Positions 16,875 to 25,253 of a DNA stretch of 64,000 nt are shown here, one piece after another. The stretch lies in assembly GCF_002433005.1 (NCBI RefSeq), contig NZ_DJHF01000017.1, positions 214,087 to 278,086 on the forward strand, written 5' to 3'. The notes under the pieces were generated by a model. The model was not told the origin of the DNA and searched no databases. It saw only the letters and a list, made by a program, of their open reading frames with translations. This DNA comes from Acetomicrobium sp. UBA5826. Lineage in GTDB: Bacteria > Synergistota > Synergistia > Synergistales > Acetomicrobiaceae. A program made the position numbers and the translations under genes. How positions within the stretch are numbered: position 1 is the first letter of the stretch; every line of letters starts with the position of its first letter.

Positions 16875-18115
16875 TCTTCCCACCTTCCAAGATATTGCTC
16901 TTGTTCGGGGGTCATCTCTTCCAGTCTAATACCTAAAGCTTCTAGCTTATAGGAAGCCACTGCCCTATCTATCTCGGAAGGAACTGGGTAAAGTCCAGGT
17001 TCGAGATCGTTCTCATGAATATAAAGAACCGATAATAGCTGAAGTGCGAAGGATAGATCCATGATTTCGATGGGATGGCCATCTCCACCGGCAAGGTTTA
17101 CCAGCCTTCCCTCGACCAACAGATGCAAAGATCTCCCATCATGGGTCGTGTATGTCGTTACGCCGGGGCGCGTTATTGACTTTTTAGCCGCTATTTCACC
17201 CAAATCTATACAGGATATCTCGACGTCGAAGTGACCTGCATTTGCCAAAATTGCTCCATTTTTCATGACGGCAAAATGTTCTTTTCTGATCACATTAATG
17301 TTTCCCGTGGTAGTTACGAATATGTCCCCTGTTCGGGCTGCAGTAGCCATGTCGGTTACGTTGAAACCATCCATATAAGCCTCTAAAGCTCTATGGGGAT
17401 CCGATTCGACAATCGTCACTCGCGCTCCAAGCCCCGATGCCCTGGAGGCTACCCCCCTTCCGCACCATCCGTACCCGCATACGACGACTTCCTTTCCGGC
17501 AATCAACATATTGGTCAGCCTGCATATAGCATCCCATACAGATTGGCCTGTTCCGTATCGGTTATCGAAGAGATGTTTGCTCAACGCATCATTGACCGCT
17601 AGCATGGGAAAAGCCAGGATCCCCTCATTTGACATCGCCTTCAGCCTCTTAATTCCTGTAGTTGTCTCCTCACAACCGCCCTTTATATAAGGCAGGAGAT
17701 CGGATCGCTCCTTGTGAATAAGCGTCACCAAATCTCCTCCATCATCTATCAATATTTGTGGAGACCAGGCAAGCAGGGCATGCAGGTTACCATAATATTC
17801 GTCCATTGTCATTCCGTGCCAGCTGTAAACCCTTATGCCGTTGGCGACCAGCGCTGCGCAAATATCGTCCTGTGTTGATAGGGGATTGCTCCCGGCAGCC
17901 ATGACTTCGGCACCCAAAGCCTTAAGAGCCATCAGAAGACACGCCGTCTTCGCCTCAAGATGCAGGCAGGCAGCTACCTTGACACCGTTTAAGTGGCGTT
18001 CTGGTTTAAATTTCTCTTGAAGAAGCTTTAAAACAGGCATAAAATTCCATGCCCATGCAATCTTTATTTTGCCTTGGTCTGCCAAAGCTGGATTTGCTAT
18101 TCGGTATTCCTCCAT
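16871..18115 (-). CDS. ahcY: Adenosylhomocysteinase
   Basis: The 414-residue enzyme hydrolyses SAH to homocysteine and adenosine with a tightly bound NAD. The NAD site is VVCGYGWCGRGVA near residue 215, the segment NAGHFDVEIS near 290 and the substrate block NDALSKHLFDNRYGTGQS near 180 match the family. The shorter length fits the bacterial/archaeal form that lacks the roughly 40-residue insertion. It overlaps mtaD by 4 bases (ATGA), so both are translated together. SAH hydrolase and SAH/MTA deaminase side by side suggests two outlets for these by-products. Confidence 0.96.
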   Translation of the reverse strand: MEEYRIANPALADQGKIKIAWAWNFMPVLKLLQEKFKPERHLNGVKVAACLHLEAKTACLLMALKALGAEVMAAGSNPLSTQDDICAALVANGIRVYSWHGMTMDEYYGNLHALLAWSPQILIDDGGDLVTLIHKERSDLLPYIKGGCEETTTGIKRLKAMSNEGILAFPMLAVNDALSKHLFDNRYGTGQSVWDAICRLTNMLIAGKEVVVCGYGWCGRGVASRASGLGARVTIVESDPHRALEAYMDGFNVTDMATAARTGDIFVTTTGNINVIRKEHFAVMKNGAILANAGHFDVEISCIDLGEIAAKKSITRPGVTTYTTHDGRSLHLLVEGRLVNLAGGDGHPIEIMDLSFALQLLSVLYIHENDLEPGLYPVPSEIDRAVASYKLEALGIRLEEMTPEQEQYLGRWEE

Positions 18116-18156
18116 AATATTATCCGCCTCCCAGATTTGTTATTTCGTTGCAAATT

Positions 18157-19269
18157 TTAACGTCCCTTTCTCCATTTTCCAATTGACTCTTCGGCCTTCT
18201 TTATATCTTCCAAACACAAAGACTTGGAAGCCGCTTCAAGTATCGATCTTTTATAAGGTTTCTCTAGTATACCAACTTCTGTTACTATGCCAGAAACCAT
18301 GTCGTTTGGAGTAATGTCGAAGGCAGGATTCCATACGGAAATATCATCGAGGAAGATTTTTGCACCGCCAAAGGAACGCACCTCTTCGGGTTTTCTTTCT
18401 TCTATCGGTATGGCTTCCCCATCGACCAAATCCATATCTATGGTGCTCCTTGGAGCTGCCACATAAAAAGGAATTCCGTGATGACGACATAAAAGGGCCA
18501 GATTATAAGTACCTATCTTATTTGCCGTATCGCCATTTGATGCTATTCTGTCGGCACCCACTATTACAAGATCCACTCCGCCCTTTTTCATCAAAAAGGC
18601 TGCCATGTTGTCGCATATCACAGTTACATCCAGACCTTCCGTCCATAGCTCCCAAGCCGACAACCTGGCTCCTTGGAGCAAAGGCCTTGTTTCGTCGCAG
18701 TAAACCCTTATATCCTTTCCTATAGCCTTGCCCATCTTTATGATTCCAAGAGCTGTGCCCACAGCTCCCGTGGCAAGGGAACCTGCATTACAATGCGTTA
18801 GAACATTACAACGTTCAGGCAAAAGGCTTTGACCATAAAAGGCGATTAAGTTCTCTATTTGTATTTCTTCTTGGTGAATTTTGTTAGCTGTTTCAAGCAA
18901 ATGATCTTTTAGCTTTGCTTCGACCGATTCGCTGCTCGAGTATTTGCAATCTGTCGCCTTTAAAAAACTTGCCGTTGCCTCCTCCATTTTCTTAAGAGCC
19001 CAAAACAGATTCACTGCAGTGGGTCTGGTCTTGGAAAGGCGCTCAATGGCACTTTGAACCCCACAAATTCCCCCTTCGGCAGCCAGAACCACTCCATAAC
19101 CTGCTGCTATCCCTATTGCCGGTGCCCCTCTAACTATCATATCTTCAATGGCTTCAGCAACATCTGTGTAGTGTACACATTTAACGTAAGATATCTCAAA
19201 CGGTATTTTCCGTTGATCTAACAGATATAATGAGCCGTTCTCCCACTTTATTGGCTCGGGCGTGGACAA
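18157..19269 (-). CDS. mtnA: Methylthioribose-1-phosphate isomerase
   Basis: MtnA converts methylthioribose-1-phosphate to methylthioribulose-1-phosphate; it is related to eIF2B subunits. Signatures are RGAPAIGIAAGYGV near residue 45, LTHCNAGSLATGAVGTALG with the catalytic Cys near 160, and VGADRIASNGDTANKIGTY with the catalytic Asp near 240. The start is a TTG at 19269, with AAGGAG 9 bases upstream. No mtnK or other later methionine salvage genes are seen nearby. Isomerases of this family may also act in 5-deoxyribose disposal. It is read together with ahcY and mtaD. Confidence 0.94.
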   Translation of the reverse strand: MSTPEPIKWENGSLYLLDQRKIPFEISYVKCVHYTDVAEAIEDMIVRGAPAIGIAAGYGVVLAAEGGICGVQSAIERLSKTRPTAVNLFWALKKMEEATASFLKATDCKYSSSESVEAKLKDHLLETANKIHQEEIQIENLIAFYGQSLLPERCNVLTHCNAGSLATGAVGTALGIIKMGKAIGKDIRVYCDETRPLLQGARLSAWELWTEGLDVTVICDNMAAFLMKKGGVDLVIVGADRIASNGDTANKIGTYNLALLCRHHGIPFYVAAPRSTIDMDLVDGEAIPIEERKPEEVRSFGGAKIFLDDISVWNPAFDITPNDMVSGIVTEVGILEKPYKRSILEAASKSLCLEDIKKAEESIGKWRKGR

Positions 19270-19296
19270 TTGAAGTCACTCCTTGTTTTCAAATTG

Positions 19297-20529
19297 TTAT
19301 TCTTCTTTAAAATAGATGGATGTTATCTCAGCATTGGCCCTTCCGTCTATCATACAGAGGGAAACTTCATCTCCAACCGCAACCTGAGATAGGGAGACAA
19401 CCGTTTCGCTATCTTTGGAAAGGCAAGTTATCCACCCTCTAGAAAGACATTTTAAAGGTGACAAAGCATCCAGAGAAGCCGCTGCATGAGTCAGTCGCTC
19501 TTTCAAAGAGGATATAATCTTGTTCATGTTCATCGAAAGGCTTTGGGTAAGCCGCGTGATCTCAATACCGGAGGGATGAATATAGAGGTTTTTAAGTATG
19601 TTTTGTAATCTAGCCAACTGTCTCTCGCACAAATTAGATTCCTGTTGGCATTTATGTAAAACAAGGGAGAACAGCCTGGCCTTCATGTGCCTTATTTGTT
19701 TATAAAGCTCTATGCGATCGGGAAAGACGTTTTCTGCGGCCGCCGAAGGCGTAGGAGCACGCATATCGGCAGCTAAATCGGACAACGTCCAGTCGATTTC
19801 ATGACCTACCCCTGTGACGACCGGAAAGGGGCAGGCCCTAATGCTTCGCACTACTCTCTCGTCATCGAAGGGAGTCAGATCGTCCCGGCTTCCTCCTCCT
19901 CTGACCAAAAGCAGGATGTCCAGCTCCTTCGTTGCAGCCAATTGCATTGCCCTAACTATATCCTGTGGGGCTTCTATTCCCTGTACCAACGTAGGAAATA
20001 CGTATATTCGGCATTGTGGAAAACGTTTTTTTGCGACCTTAATGACATCTTTTACGGCAGCACCAGTTTGTGAGGTCACAACTCCAACCTTATTCGGATA
20101 AGGAGGCAACTTTCTTTTGACGCGAGGATCAAACAAGCCTTCCTTCTCCAGCCTTTTTTTTAATTCTTCCTTTGCCCTTGTTTGAGCTCCCTTTCCCAGA
20201 GGAAGGATATTTCGAGCATATAACTGATATGCACCTTGAGGAGGATAAAGACCAATGTACCCTTGCACTATCACCTCATCGCCTGCCTGAGGCCAAAGGG
20301 GAATGTAGTTAGCATTGCTTTTAAACATCACGCAAGATAATCTGGATTGCTTGCTCCCGATCGAAAAATATACGTGGCCGCTATTATGTCTTTTTATTTC
20401 GATTATTTCTCCTTTAACGGCAACGTTCCGGAGAATCGGATCCTTTTCGATCAGATCCTTTATATACAACGTAAGTTCATCTACAGATATTACATTAGAT
20501 GTCTTTGGCAAATTGTTAAGCAGAGGCAT
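19297..20529 (-). CDS. xseA: Exodeoxyribonuclease VII large subunit
   Basis: The N-terminal OB-fold domain (ISVDELTLYIKDLIE, about residues 14-110) and the catalytic domain with GVVTSQTGAAVKD and LLVRGGGSRDDLTPF are diagnostic. This subunit degrades single-stranded DNA with multiple copies of the small subunit XseB. I choose ATG 20529, which puts 13 residues before ISVDEL as in other XseA proteins and overlaps nusB by 14 bases; ATG 20541 and further upstream starts are open. No xseB gene is seen next to it; mtnA follows directly. Confidence 0.93.
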   Translation of the reverse strand: MPLLNNLPKTSNVISVDELTLYIKDLIEKDPILRNVAVKGEIIEIKRHNSGHVYFSIGSKQSRLSCVMFKSNANYIPLWPQAGDEVIVQGYIGLYPPQGAYQLYARNILPLGKGAQTRAKEELKKRLEKEGLFDPRVKRKLPPYPNKVGVVTSQTGAAVKDVIKVAKKRFPQCRIYVFPTLVQGIEAPQDIVRAMQLAATKELDILLLVRGGGSRDDLTPFDDERVVRSIRACPFPVVTGVGHEIDWTLSDLAADMRAPTPSAAAENVFPDRIELYKQIRHMKARLFSLVLHKCQQESNLCERQLARLQNILKNLYIHPSGIEITRLTQSLSMNMNKIISSLKERLTHAAASLDALSPLKCLSRGWITCLSKDSETVVSLSQVAVGDEVSLCMIDGRANAEITSIYFKEE

Positions 20530-20977
20530 TTCCCTCGACATCTTTGCCATCCCCTTCGACTTCGGCAATGGATCTAACAATCTTGCCCAATACGCCGTTA
20601 ACAAAACGTCCCGAATCCTCAGTCCCGAAGCGTTTAGCCAATTCTATAGCTTCTGAAATGGCTACGGGTATGGGAACGACCTTGCTATAGACGCCCTCGA
20701 ACAATGCCAATCTTATAGCCTCAAGATCGACGGTAACCATTCGTTCAGGTCGCCATCCAGTTATATGCATCCGTATTAAATTATCAATTTCAACCCTCTT
20801 TCCCCATATCCCCTTGACAAGCCAAATTGCATAATTCACGACCTCTTCCGATTCTCCATCGAAAGGAAAAAGTGCCATGGCTTCGTCGGGCGTTTGGTCA
20901 TTTCTAAAATCTAGTGCATACAACAATTGTAAAGCTATTTCTCTCGCTCTTCGACGTTGCTGTTGAAGCAAAGACAA
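20516..20977 (-). CDS. nusB: Transcription antitermination factor NusB
   Basis: This 153-residue all-helical protein has the N-terminal RRRAREIALQLLYALD and the C-terminal PVAISEAIELAKRFGTEDSGRFVNGVLGKIV block of NusB. It binds boxA RNA with S10 in rRNA antitermination. The start is a TTG at 20977 with GGGAGG about 9 bases upstream. The order asp23-x-nusB-xseA in one operon with efp is shared with many Firmicutes and related phyla. Confidence 0.94.
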   Translation of the reverse strand: MSLLQQQRRRAREIALQLLYALDFRNDQTPDEAMALFPFDGESEEVVNYAIWLVKGIWGKRVEIDNLIRMHITGWRPERMVTVDLEAIRLALFEGVYSKVVPIPVAISEAIELAKRFGTEDSGRFVNGVLGKIVRSIAEVEGDGKDVEGNASA

Positions 20978-20995
20978 GCTATCTTGCCTCCCGTC

Positions 20996-21472
20996 TTAGT
21001 GTCTTCTGTCCATAATAGATGAAAAAAGATCGCTCAATTTACCGCTTATTACTAAACCGGCAATTGCCCATCCTATGAAACCGAATAAAATACAAAGGCC
21101 CAGGCCTTTTAAACCAAGTTGCGATATACCTGCTATGATTGCAACCACAGATCCCCAAAAAATTGGATATTTTCTGAGCCTATTCATCAATGCAGGGGCA
21201 TCGAAGCTTTCTTCTTTGGACGTCCATGAAATCTTTACCTTCAAGCCTAGAGGGACAAAAAGGTTAACTAGTTTATCCTGCAGCTCCTTCTTAACTGCGA
21301 GATCTCCGGAATGCGGAGCGACTACGATGACGTTAGCAACACTGTCATCTCCTTGCAACGTAGCCTCTCTGGCTTTATATTCCGGCGGCATTACAGTATT
21401 TGCCAAGGAAGTAATAGCCTCCTTCGATAGCCAGAGTTCCCCCAATTTGCCCCGACGCCACAGATATTCCAT
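20996..21472 (-). CDS. Uncharacterised membrane protein in the efp-asp23-nusB operon
   Basis: I do not recognise this 158-residue protein. The first 100 residues look soluble, with strands such as SVANVIVVAPHSGDL, and the C-terminal third has two hydrophobic segments at about residues 102-118 and 121-145 (FWGSVVAIIAGISQ and LGLCILFGFIGWAIAGLVI). It lies where Firmicutes have amaP or DUF2273 genes, between asp23 and nusB, which suggests a membrane partner of the Asp23 protein. That is inference from position only. Ribosome site AAGGAG lies about 10 bases from the ATG. Confidence 0.75.
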   Translation of the reverse strand: MEYLWRRGKLGELWLSKEAITSLANTVMPPEYKAREATLQGDDSVANVIVVAPHSGDLAVKKELQDKLVNLFVPLGLKVKISWTSKEESFDAPALMNRLRKYPIFWGSVVAIIAGISQLGLKGLGLCILFGFIGWAIAGLVISGKLSDLFSSIMDRRH

Positions 21473-21541
21473 ATCTTATATGGCTCCTTTTAAATATTTA
21501 ATTTAATCTGCAAATCCAAGTATCCTGTATCGAAGTTGCTG

Positions 21542-22054
21542 CTATTGGATATTATCCGCATATTGATCCTGTTGCTTATTTTCCGCAAAATGGATTCCCT
21601 GCACATGGACATTCACTGCTTTAACGATATAACCGGTATAATTTTCGATCTGGTTTTTTATGGCCTCTTGCACGTCCCAAGCTATATCAGGGATTCTTAA
21701 TCCATACTTGACCGATATATACGTATCAACCACTACCTCGTTTGGAGTACCTTCTTCGATGGTTATCTTAACTCCGCTAGTTGGTCTTCGCCCCAAGCGC
21801 AGATTAGCCACCAATCCAGAACTGGCGGGTAAAACGCCGGAGACGCTTTTTAGAGCCTCAATAGCCATTTGTGATATTACCTCTTCCGCAATAACTACTT
21901 CGCCCTGGGGTTGCGCTTCCTCTAAAACTGGCTCTTCCTGAGCCGTTTCTTCTTCAGTGCCATACTCATTGACATTCTGAATTTCGTCATCGTATGTGTC
22001 TTTATCGGTGCCTTCCTTCAATTCGCTTAAATTTTTCTCTCTTTCTTCGTCCAT
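21542..22054 (-). CDS. Asp23/Gls24-family protein
   Basis: The 170-residue protein has an acidic, low-complexity N-terminus of about 65 residues and then the Asp23 domain: EVISQMAIEALKSVSGV, the strand VVDTYISVKYGLRIPDIA, and VQEAIKNQIENYTGYIVKAVNVHVQGIHF. In Gram-positives Asp23 proteins are linked to envelope stress and are held at the membrane by AmaP. Here it lies between a zinc-ribbon protein and a two-TM protein, in the operon that begins with efp. A clear AAGGAGGG precedes the ATG. A second Asp23-like domain occurs in a fusion protein at 28550-29386. Confidence 0.9.
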   Translation of the reverse strand: MDEEREKNLSELKEGTDKDTYDDEIQNVNEYGTEEETAQEEPVLEEAQPQGEVVIAEEVISQMAIEALKSVSGVLPASSGLVANLRLGRRPTSGVKITIEEGTPNEVVVDTYISVKYGLRIPDIAWDVQEAIKNQIENYTGYIVKAVNVHVQGIHFAENKQQDQYADNIQ

Positions 22055-22068
22055 AACTATATCCCTCC

Positions 22069-22485
22069 TTATTTATTTAATCCATCAGGGTCGATTGAAA
22101 GGCCGCAATTGGGACATATTAGGAATTCGTTTTCATCAAGAAGCATTGGATTAAACATGAACACCTGCTCACATCCGGGACAGCTCATCGATTCATAATA
22201 ATCAGGCTCCACGTCTTCCACATCTGCATCTTCTTCAAAGTATTCATATAAGGCATCAACTGCTTCCTCTAAATTATTTAAATCCGTATCGAACTCGGAA
22301 CAAAGGGATGTAAGTTTTTCGATCTTTTCATCTTGATTTTTAATTTTTACGTGTAAAGATTCTATTTCATTCAAAAGAGCATCAAGGAGCTCTATCCAGG
22401 CTTCTTTTACGTCTTTACATGTCTCCGGCACGGAGATTTCAGATAACAACATTTGCATCCTTCGAGCCTTTTCTTCTAAATTCAA
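22069..22485 (-). CDS. CD1247-like protein: coiled coil plus zinc ribbon
   Basis: The first 85 residues are helical and likely coiled coil (EIESLHVKIKNQDEKIEKL). An acidic linker follows, and the C-terminus holds a zinc ribbon with CPGC at about 103-106 and CPNC at about 126-129. This layout matches the CD1247 N-terminal-domain family found beside efp and asp23 in Clostridia and relatives. Its function is not known. The start is TTG at 22485 with AAGGGGG upstream, and the gene lies 2 bases after efp. Confidence 0.8.
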   Translation of the reverse strand: MNLEEKARRMQMLLSEISVPETCKDVKEAWIELLDALLNEIESLHVKIKNQDEKIEKLTSLCSEFDTDLNNLEEAVDALYEYFEEDADVEDVEPDYYESMSCPGCEQVFMFNPMLLDENEFLICPNCGLSIDPDGLNK

Positions 22486-22487
22486 GG

Positions 22488-23069
22488 CTATACCCCCTTG
22501 CTCTTATCGCGTTCTAAATATTCGCCGGTACGGGTATCTATAAGCACGACATCTCCAACCTCGACAAACATTGGAACAGTAACAGTCAGGCCCGTCTCCA
22601 GAGTCGCCGGCTTTCCTCCCCCTGAAACAGTATCGCCCTTATAGCCCGGAGGAGTATCGATAACTTTCAAGGCGACAGTATTCGGAAGATCCACTCCAAC
22701 TACATTGCCTTCATAAAGCCTCAACGTAACCTCTAAATTATCGCTCAAATACATCCCCTTGTCACCAAGCAGTGTGGCAGGAATATATATCTGATCGTAA
22801 TTTTCCAAATCCATGAAGATGTAGTTATCTCCTTCTTTATATATGTATTGGGCCTCCCTTTCGTCAAAGACAACCCTCTCAAACCTTTCTCCAGCTCTAA
22901 AAGAGGTTTCGATTATCGTTCCGGAATATATGTTTTTAAGCTTCGTCCTGACTATTGCCCCTCCTCGGCCCATTTTATGATGCTGATAGTCCACAATTTC
23001 CCAAATGCTGTCTTCCCACTTTATCATCATTCCCTGTCTAAAGCTATTGGTATCTACAATTTGTGCCAT
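22488..23069 (-). CDS. efp: Elongation factor P
   Basis: EF-P relieves ribosome stalling at polyproline. The 193-residue protein has the KOW-like domain I with the loop HHKMGRGGA (tip Lys32 or equivalent), then two OB domains, ending with the family pattern VEVGDVVLIDTRTGEYLER. It is preceded by AGGAGG and by a promoter candidate with a palindromic spacer at 23112-23139. It is the first gene of an operon running to mtaD. No modification gene (epmA, ymfI, earP) is visible nearby. Confidence 0.97.
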   Translation of the reverse strand: MAQIVDTNSFRQGMMIKWEDSIWEIVDYQHHKMGRGGAIVRTKLKNIYSGTIIETSFRAGERFERVVFDEREAQYIYKEGDNYIFMDLENYDQIYIPATLLGDKGMYLSDNLEVTLRLYEGNVVGVDLPNTVALKVIDTPPGYKGDTVSGGGKPATLETGLTVTVPMFVEVGDVVLIDTRTGEYLERDKSKGV

Positions 23070-23111
23070 ACGCTATCCTCCTAATGTTCAGTTTAGAGTT
23101 TTATTGATTTT

Positions 23112-23139
23112 ATCTTATATGTGTTTTACACATTGTCAA
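23112..23139 (-). promoter_or_regulatory. Promoter candidate of the efp operon with a palindromic spacer
   Basis: On the minus strand a perfect TTGACA (23134-23139) and TAAGAT (23112-23117) are 16 bases apart. The spacer is filled by ATGTGT-AAA-ACACAT (23119-23133), a perfect inverted repeat that could bind a dimeric repressor. The distance to the efp ATG is about 43 bases from the -10. Confidence 0.6.
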
Positions 23140-23150
23140 GATATAATAAT

Positions 23151-24203
23151 CTATAACAACTCTCTGATGATTGCACTTACCTTCTCTATGCTAAAATCAT
23201 CCCTATCTATTTGTTCAATCACCTTTCCTTTTTTAAATATCACAATTCCGTTAGGAGTTCCTGCTATTCCCACGTCGGCTTCCTTGGCTTCCCGCGGTCC
23301 GTTTACCGCGCATCCCATAACGGCAACAACCAAACCATCCGGAAGCCCCTTTAATAAGGGACTTATGTCTTCCACAATTTTAGCTACATCTAAATGCTTT
23401 CTTCCGCACGTCGGACACGAAATGATCTCCACTCCTTTTTTTCTCAATCCAAGCGACCTAAGCAAGGCGTAACCGGCCTTTACTTCCTCTACAGCAGGAG
23501 CGGACAAACTTATCCTCATCGTGTCCCCAAGGCCTTGCGTCAGAAGCAATGCCATACCTGCAGCCGATTTGACCAACCCATCGGGCATTACCCCGGCTTC
23601 CGTGATCCCGATATGAAGGGGGTATTTGGGAAAATGCTTGGAAAGCAATAAATTTGCGTTGACCGTTTCGGTTATTGATGTCGATTTACAAGAAAGAATG
23701 ATATCTTCAAATCCCATGTCCTCAAGCATTTGGAGTTGCTCCTTAACGGCCAAAAAAAGAGCCTTAGCCTTATTTCCTAAAGACTGCCTCATTTGGTCAT
23801 TGCTTAACGAACCGCTGTTCGATCCTATCCTTATAACGGCTTTTCTCTCCCTTGCCAAGTTGACTATATCAACGAGGCCCTCCTTCGGCATATTTCCAGG
23901 GTTAATCCTAATAGCCATACAACCGGTCTCAAGAGCTGCAAGAGCTAGCTTGAAATCGAAATGAATATCAGCCATTATCGGCACTTTCGAGAATTGCAAA
24001 ATATCCCTAAGGTATGGAAGGCAATTAATATTAGGGAAAGCCACCCGAAGAAGTTCACACCCCTCCTCAGCCAGCGAATCAATCTCCTTCTTACATGCTT
24101 CTACATCGGTAATTGGAGTTTTGAGCATACTCTCCACTCGGACGGGGAAACCGCTCCCTATGATTAGGTTTCCTATAGCAACCCTCTTCCGTAGTGTTGA
24201 CAT
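23151..24203 (-). CDS. ispG: 4-hydroxy-3-methylbut-2-en-1-yl diphosphate synthase
   Basis: IspG makes HMBPP from MEcPP, the step before IspH, using a [4Fe-4S] cluster. The N-terminal TIM-barrel part has VRVESMLKTPITDVEAC and MADIHFDFKLA. The C-terminal cluster residues are in SCPTCGR and GCAVNGPREAKEAD, as in bacterial IspG. I place the start at ATG 24203, with AGGTGAT 5-6 bases upstream; the frame is open to a GTG at 24212 that overlaps the rseP stop. It follows dxr and rseP, a conserved trio (dxr-rseP-ispG). Confidence 0.96.
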   Translation of the reverse strand: MSTLRKRVAIGNLIIGSGFPVRVESMLKTPITDVEACKKEIDSLAEEGCELLRVAFPNINCLPYLRDILQFSKVPIMADIHFDFKLALAALETGCMAIRINPGNMPKEGLVDIVNLARERKAVIRIGSNSGSLSNDQMRQSLGNKAKALFLAVKEQLQMLEDMGFEDIILSCKSTSITETVNANLLLSKHFPKYPLHIGITEAGVMPDGLVKSAAGMALLLTQGLGDTMRISLSAPAVEEVKAGYALLRSLGLRKKGVEIISCPTCGRKHLDVAKIVEDISPLLKGLPDGLVVAVMGCAVNGPREAKEADVGIAGTPNGIVIFKKGKVIEQIDRDDFSIEKVSAIIRELL

Positions 24204-24208
24204 CTGGA

Positions 24209-25246
24209 TCACCTGTTAAATATCCTAGTTATATCTTGCCATGTGATTAATGCTATTAAGGCAAGAAGCACCATCATTCCTATAAAGTGTACTTTTTGTT
24301 CGATGTATTCAGGAACTTTCTTACGAAAGATCATTTCGATGGTGACGAAAAGCAACCTACCACCATCAAGAGCCGGAAAGGGAATCAGGTTGAATAAACC
24401 CAGGTTCAAGTTGATTATTCCCAGGAAAAATAAAAATGTCCATACACCGCTTTTAGCTGCCTCGCCCGCCATTTCTGCTATCCCAACTGGCCCGGTAACA
24501 TCTATCTTCTGCCCGCCTAATGCCCAATTTACAAGGGAGCTGAAAATGTTTTTCGTCATCTCCCATAAATATTTTAGCGAGTATTGAATGGCGGAGAGCC
24601 CTTCGTATTTTATCTGCCCAGGTTTTATCCCCAATATATAAGCTCCGGTGACAGGATCGGGTTTTAGCAATACATTCCGAAAGACGAGCCGTCCCACTTC
24701 CGGACGCTCCACTTCGATCGTTACCGGATTGTCTGCGTTGCTCTTTAAACTTGTGGCCATTTCCAACCATGTTGTAACTTTTTTGTCGTTTATAGACACA
24801 ATCGTATCTCCCGGTAGAAGCCCCATCGACTCAGCAGGATAACCGGGCATGAGCTCGCCGATTCTGGCGTGTTCCATGTCTAACACTCCATGGCCCCAGA
24901 GGAAGAGGGTGGCAATAACAATTGCGAGTAAAATGTTGATTATGGATCCGGCCGCCAAAATAAGCCATCTTCGTGCGGGGCTTTTGGCGCTAAAGCTCCT
25001 TTCAGGATCTTCAACTTCGCCCTCCACAGCCTCTCCCATCCCAGCTAACCGCACAAAACCGCCTATGGGAAATGCCCTTATAGACCAGAGCGTTTCCCCT
25101 TTTCTTTTTCCATATACCGCAGGACCCATGCCAAAGGCAAATTCATGGACCTGAACTCCCAGCAACCTGGCCGAAATAAAGTGTCCAAATTCATGGGAAA
25201 CTACGCACACACCTATTACTATTATGAAAGAAACAAGGGCAAACAT
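24209..25246 (-). CDS. rseP: Site-2 protease family zinc metalloprotease RseP
   Basis: A membrane protease of the M50 family with the zinc motif HEFGH near residue 18 inside the first membrane helix, a central PDZ domain (PAESMGLLPGDTIVSINDKKV, near 135-160) and NLIPFPALDGGRLLF near 295, which gives the third ligand. About four membrane helices are visible. It cuts membrane-anchored regulators such as anti-sigma factors and leftover signal peptides. It sits between dxr and ispG, the usual position. Length of 345 is typical. Confidence 0.95.
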   Translation of the reverse strand: MFALVSFIIVIGVCVVSHEFGHFISARLLGVQVHEFAFGMGPAVYGKRKGETLWSIRAFPIGGFVRLAGMGEAVEGEVEDPERSFSAKSPARRWLILAAGSIINILLAIVIATLFLWGHGVLDMEHARIGELMPGYPAESMGLLPGDTIVSINDKKVTTWLEMATSLKSNADNPVTIEVERPEVGRLVFRNVLLKPDPVTGAYILGIKPGQIKYEGLSAIQYSLKYLWEMTKNIFSSLVNWALGGQKIDVTGPVGIAEMAGEAAKSGVWTFLFFLGIINLNLGLFNLIPFPALDGGRLLFVTIEMIFRKKVPEYIEQKVHFIGMMVLLALIALITWQDITRIFNR

Positions 25247-25253
25247 TAAATTT

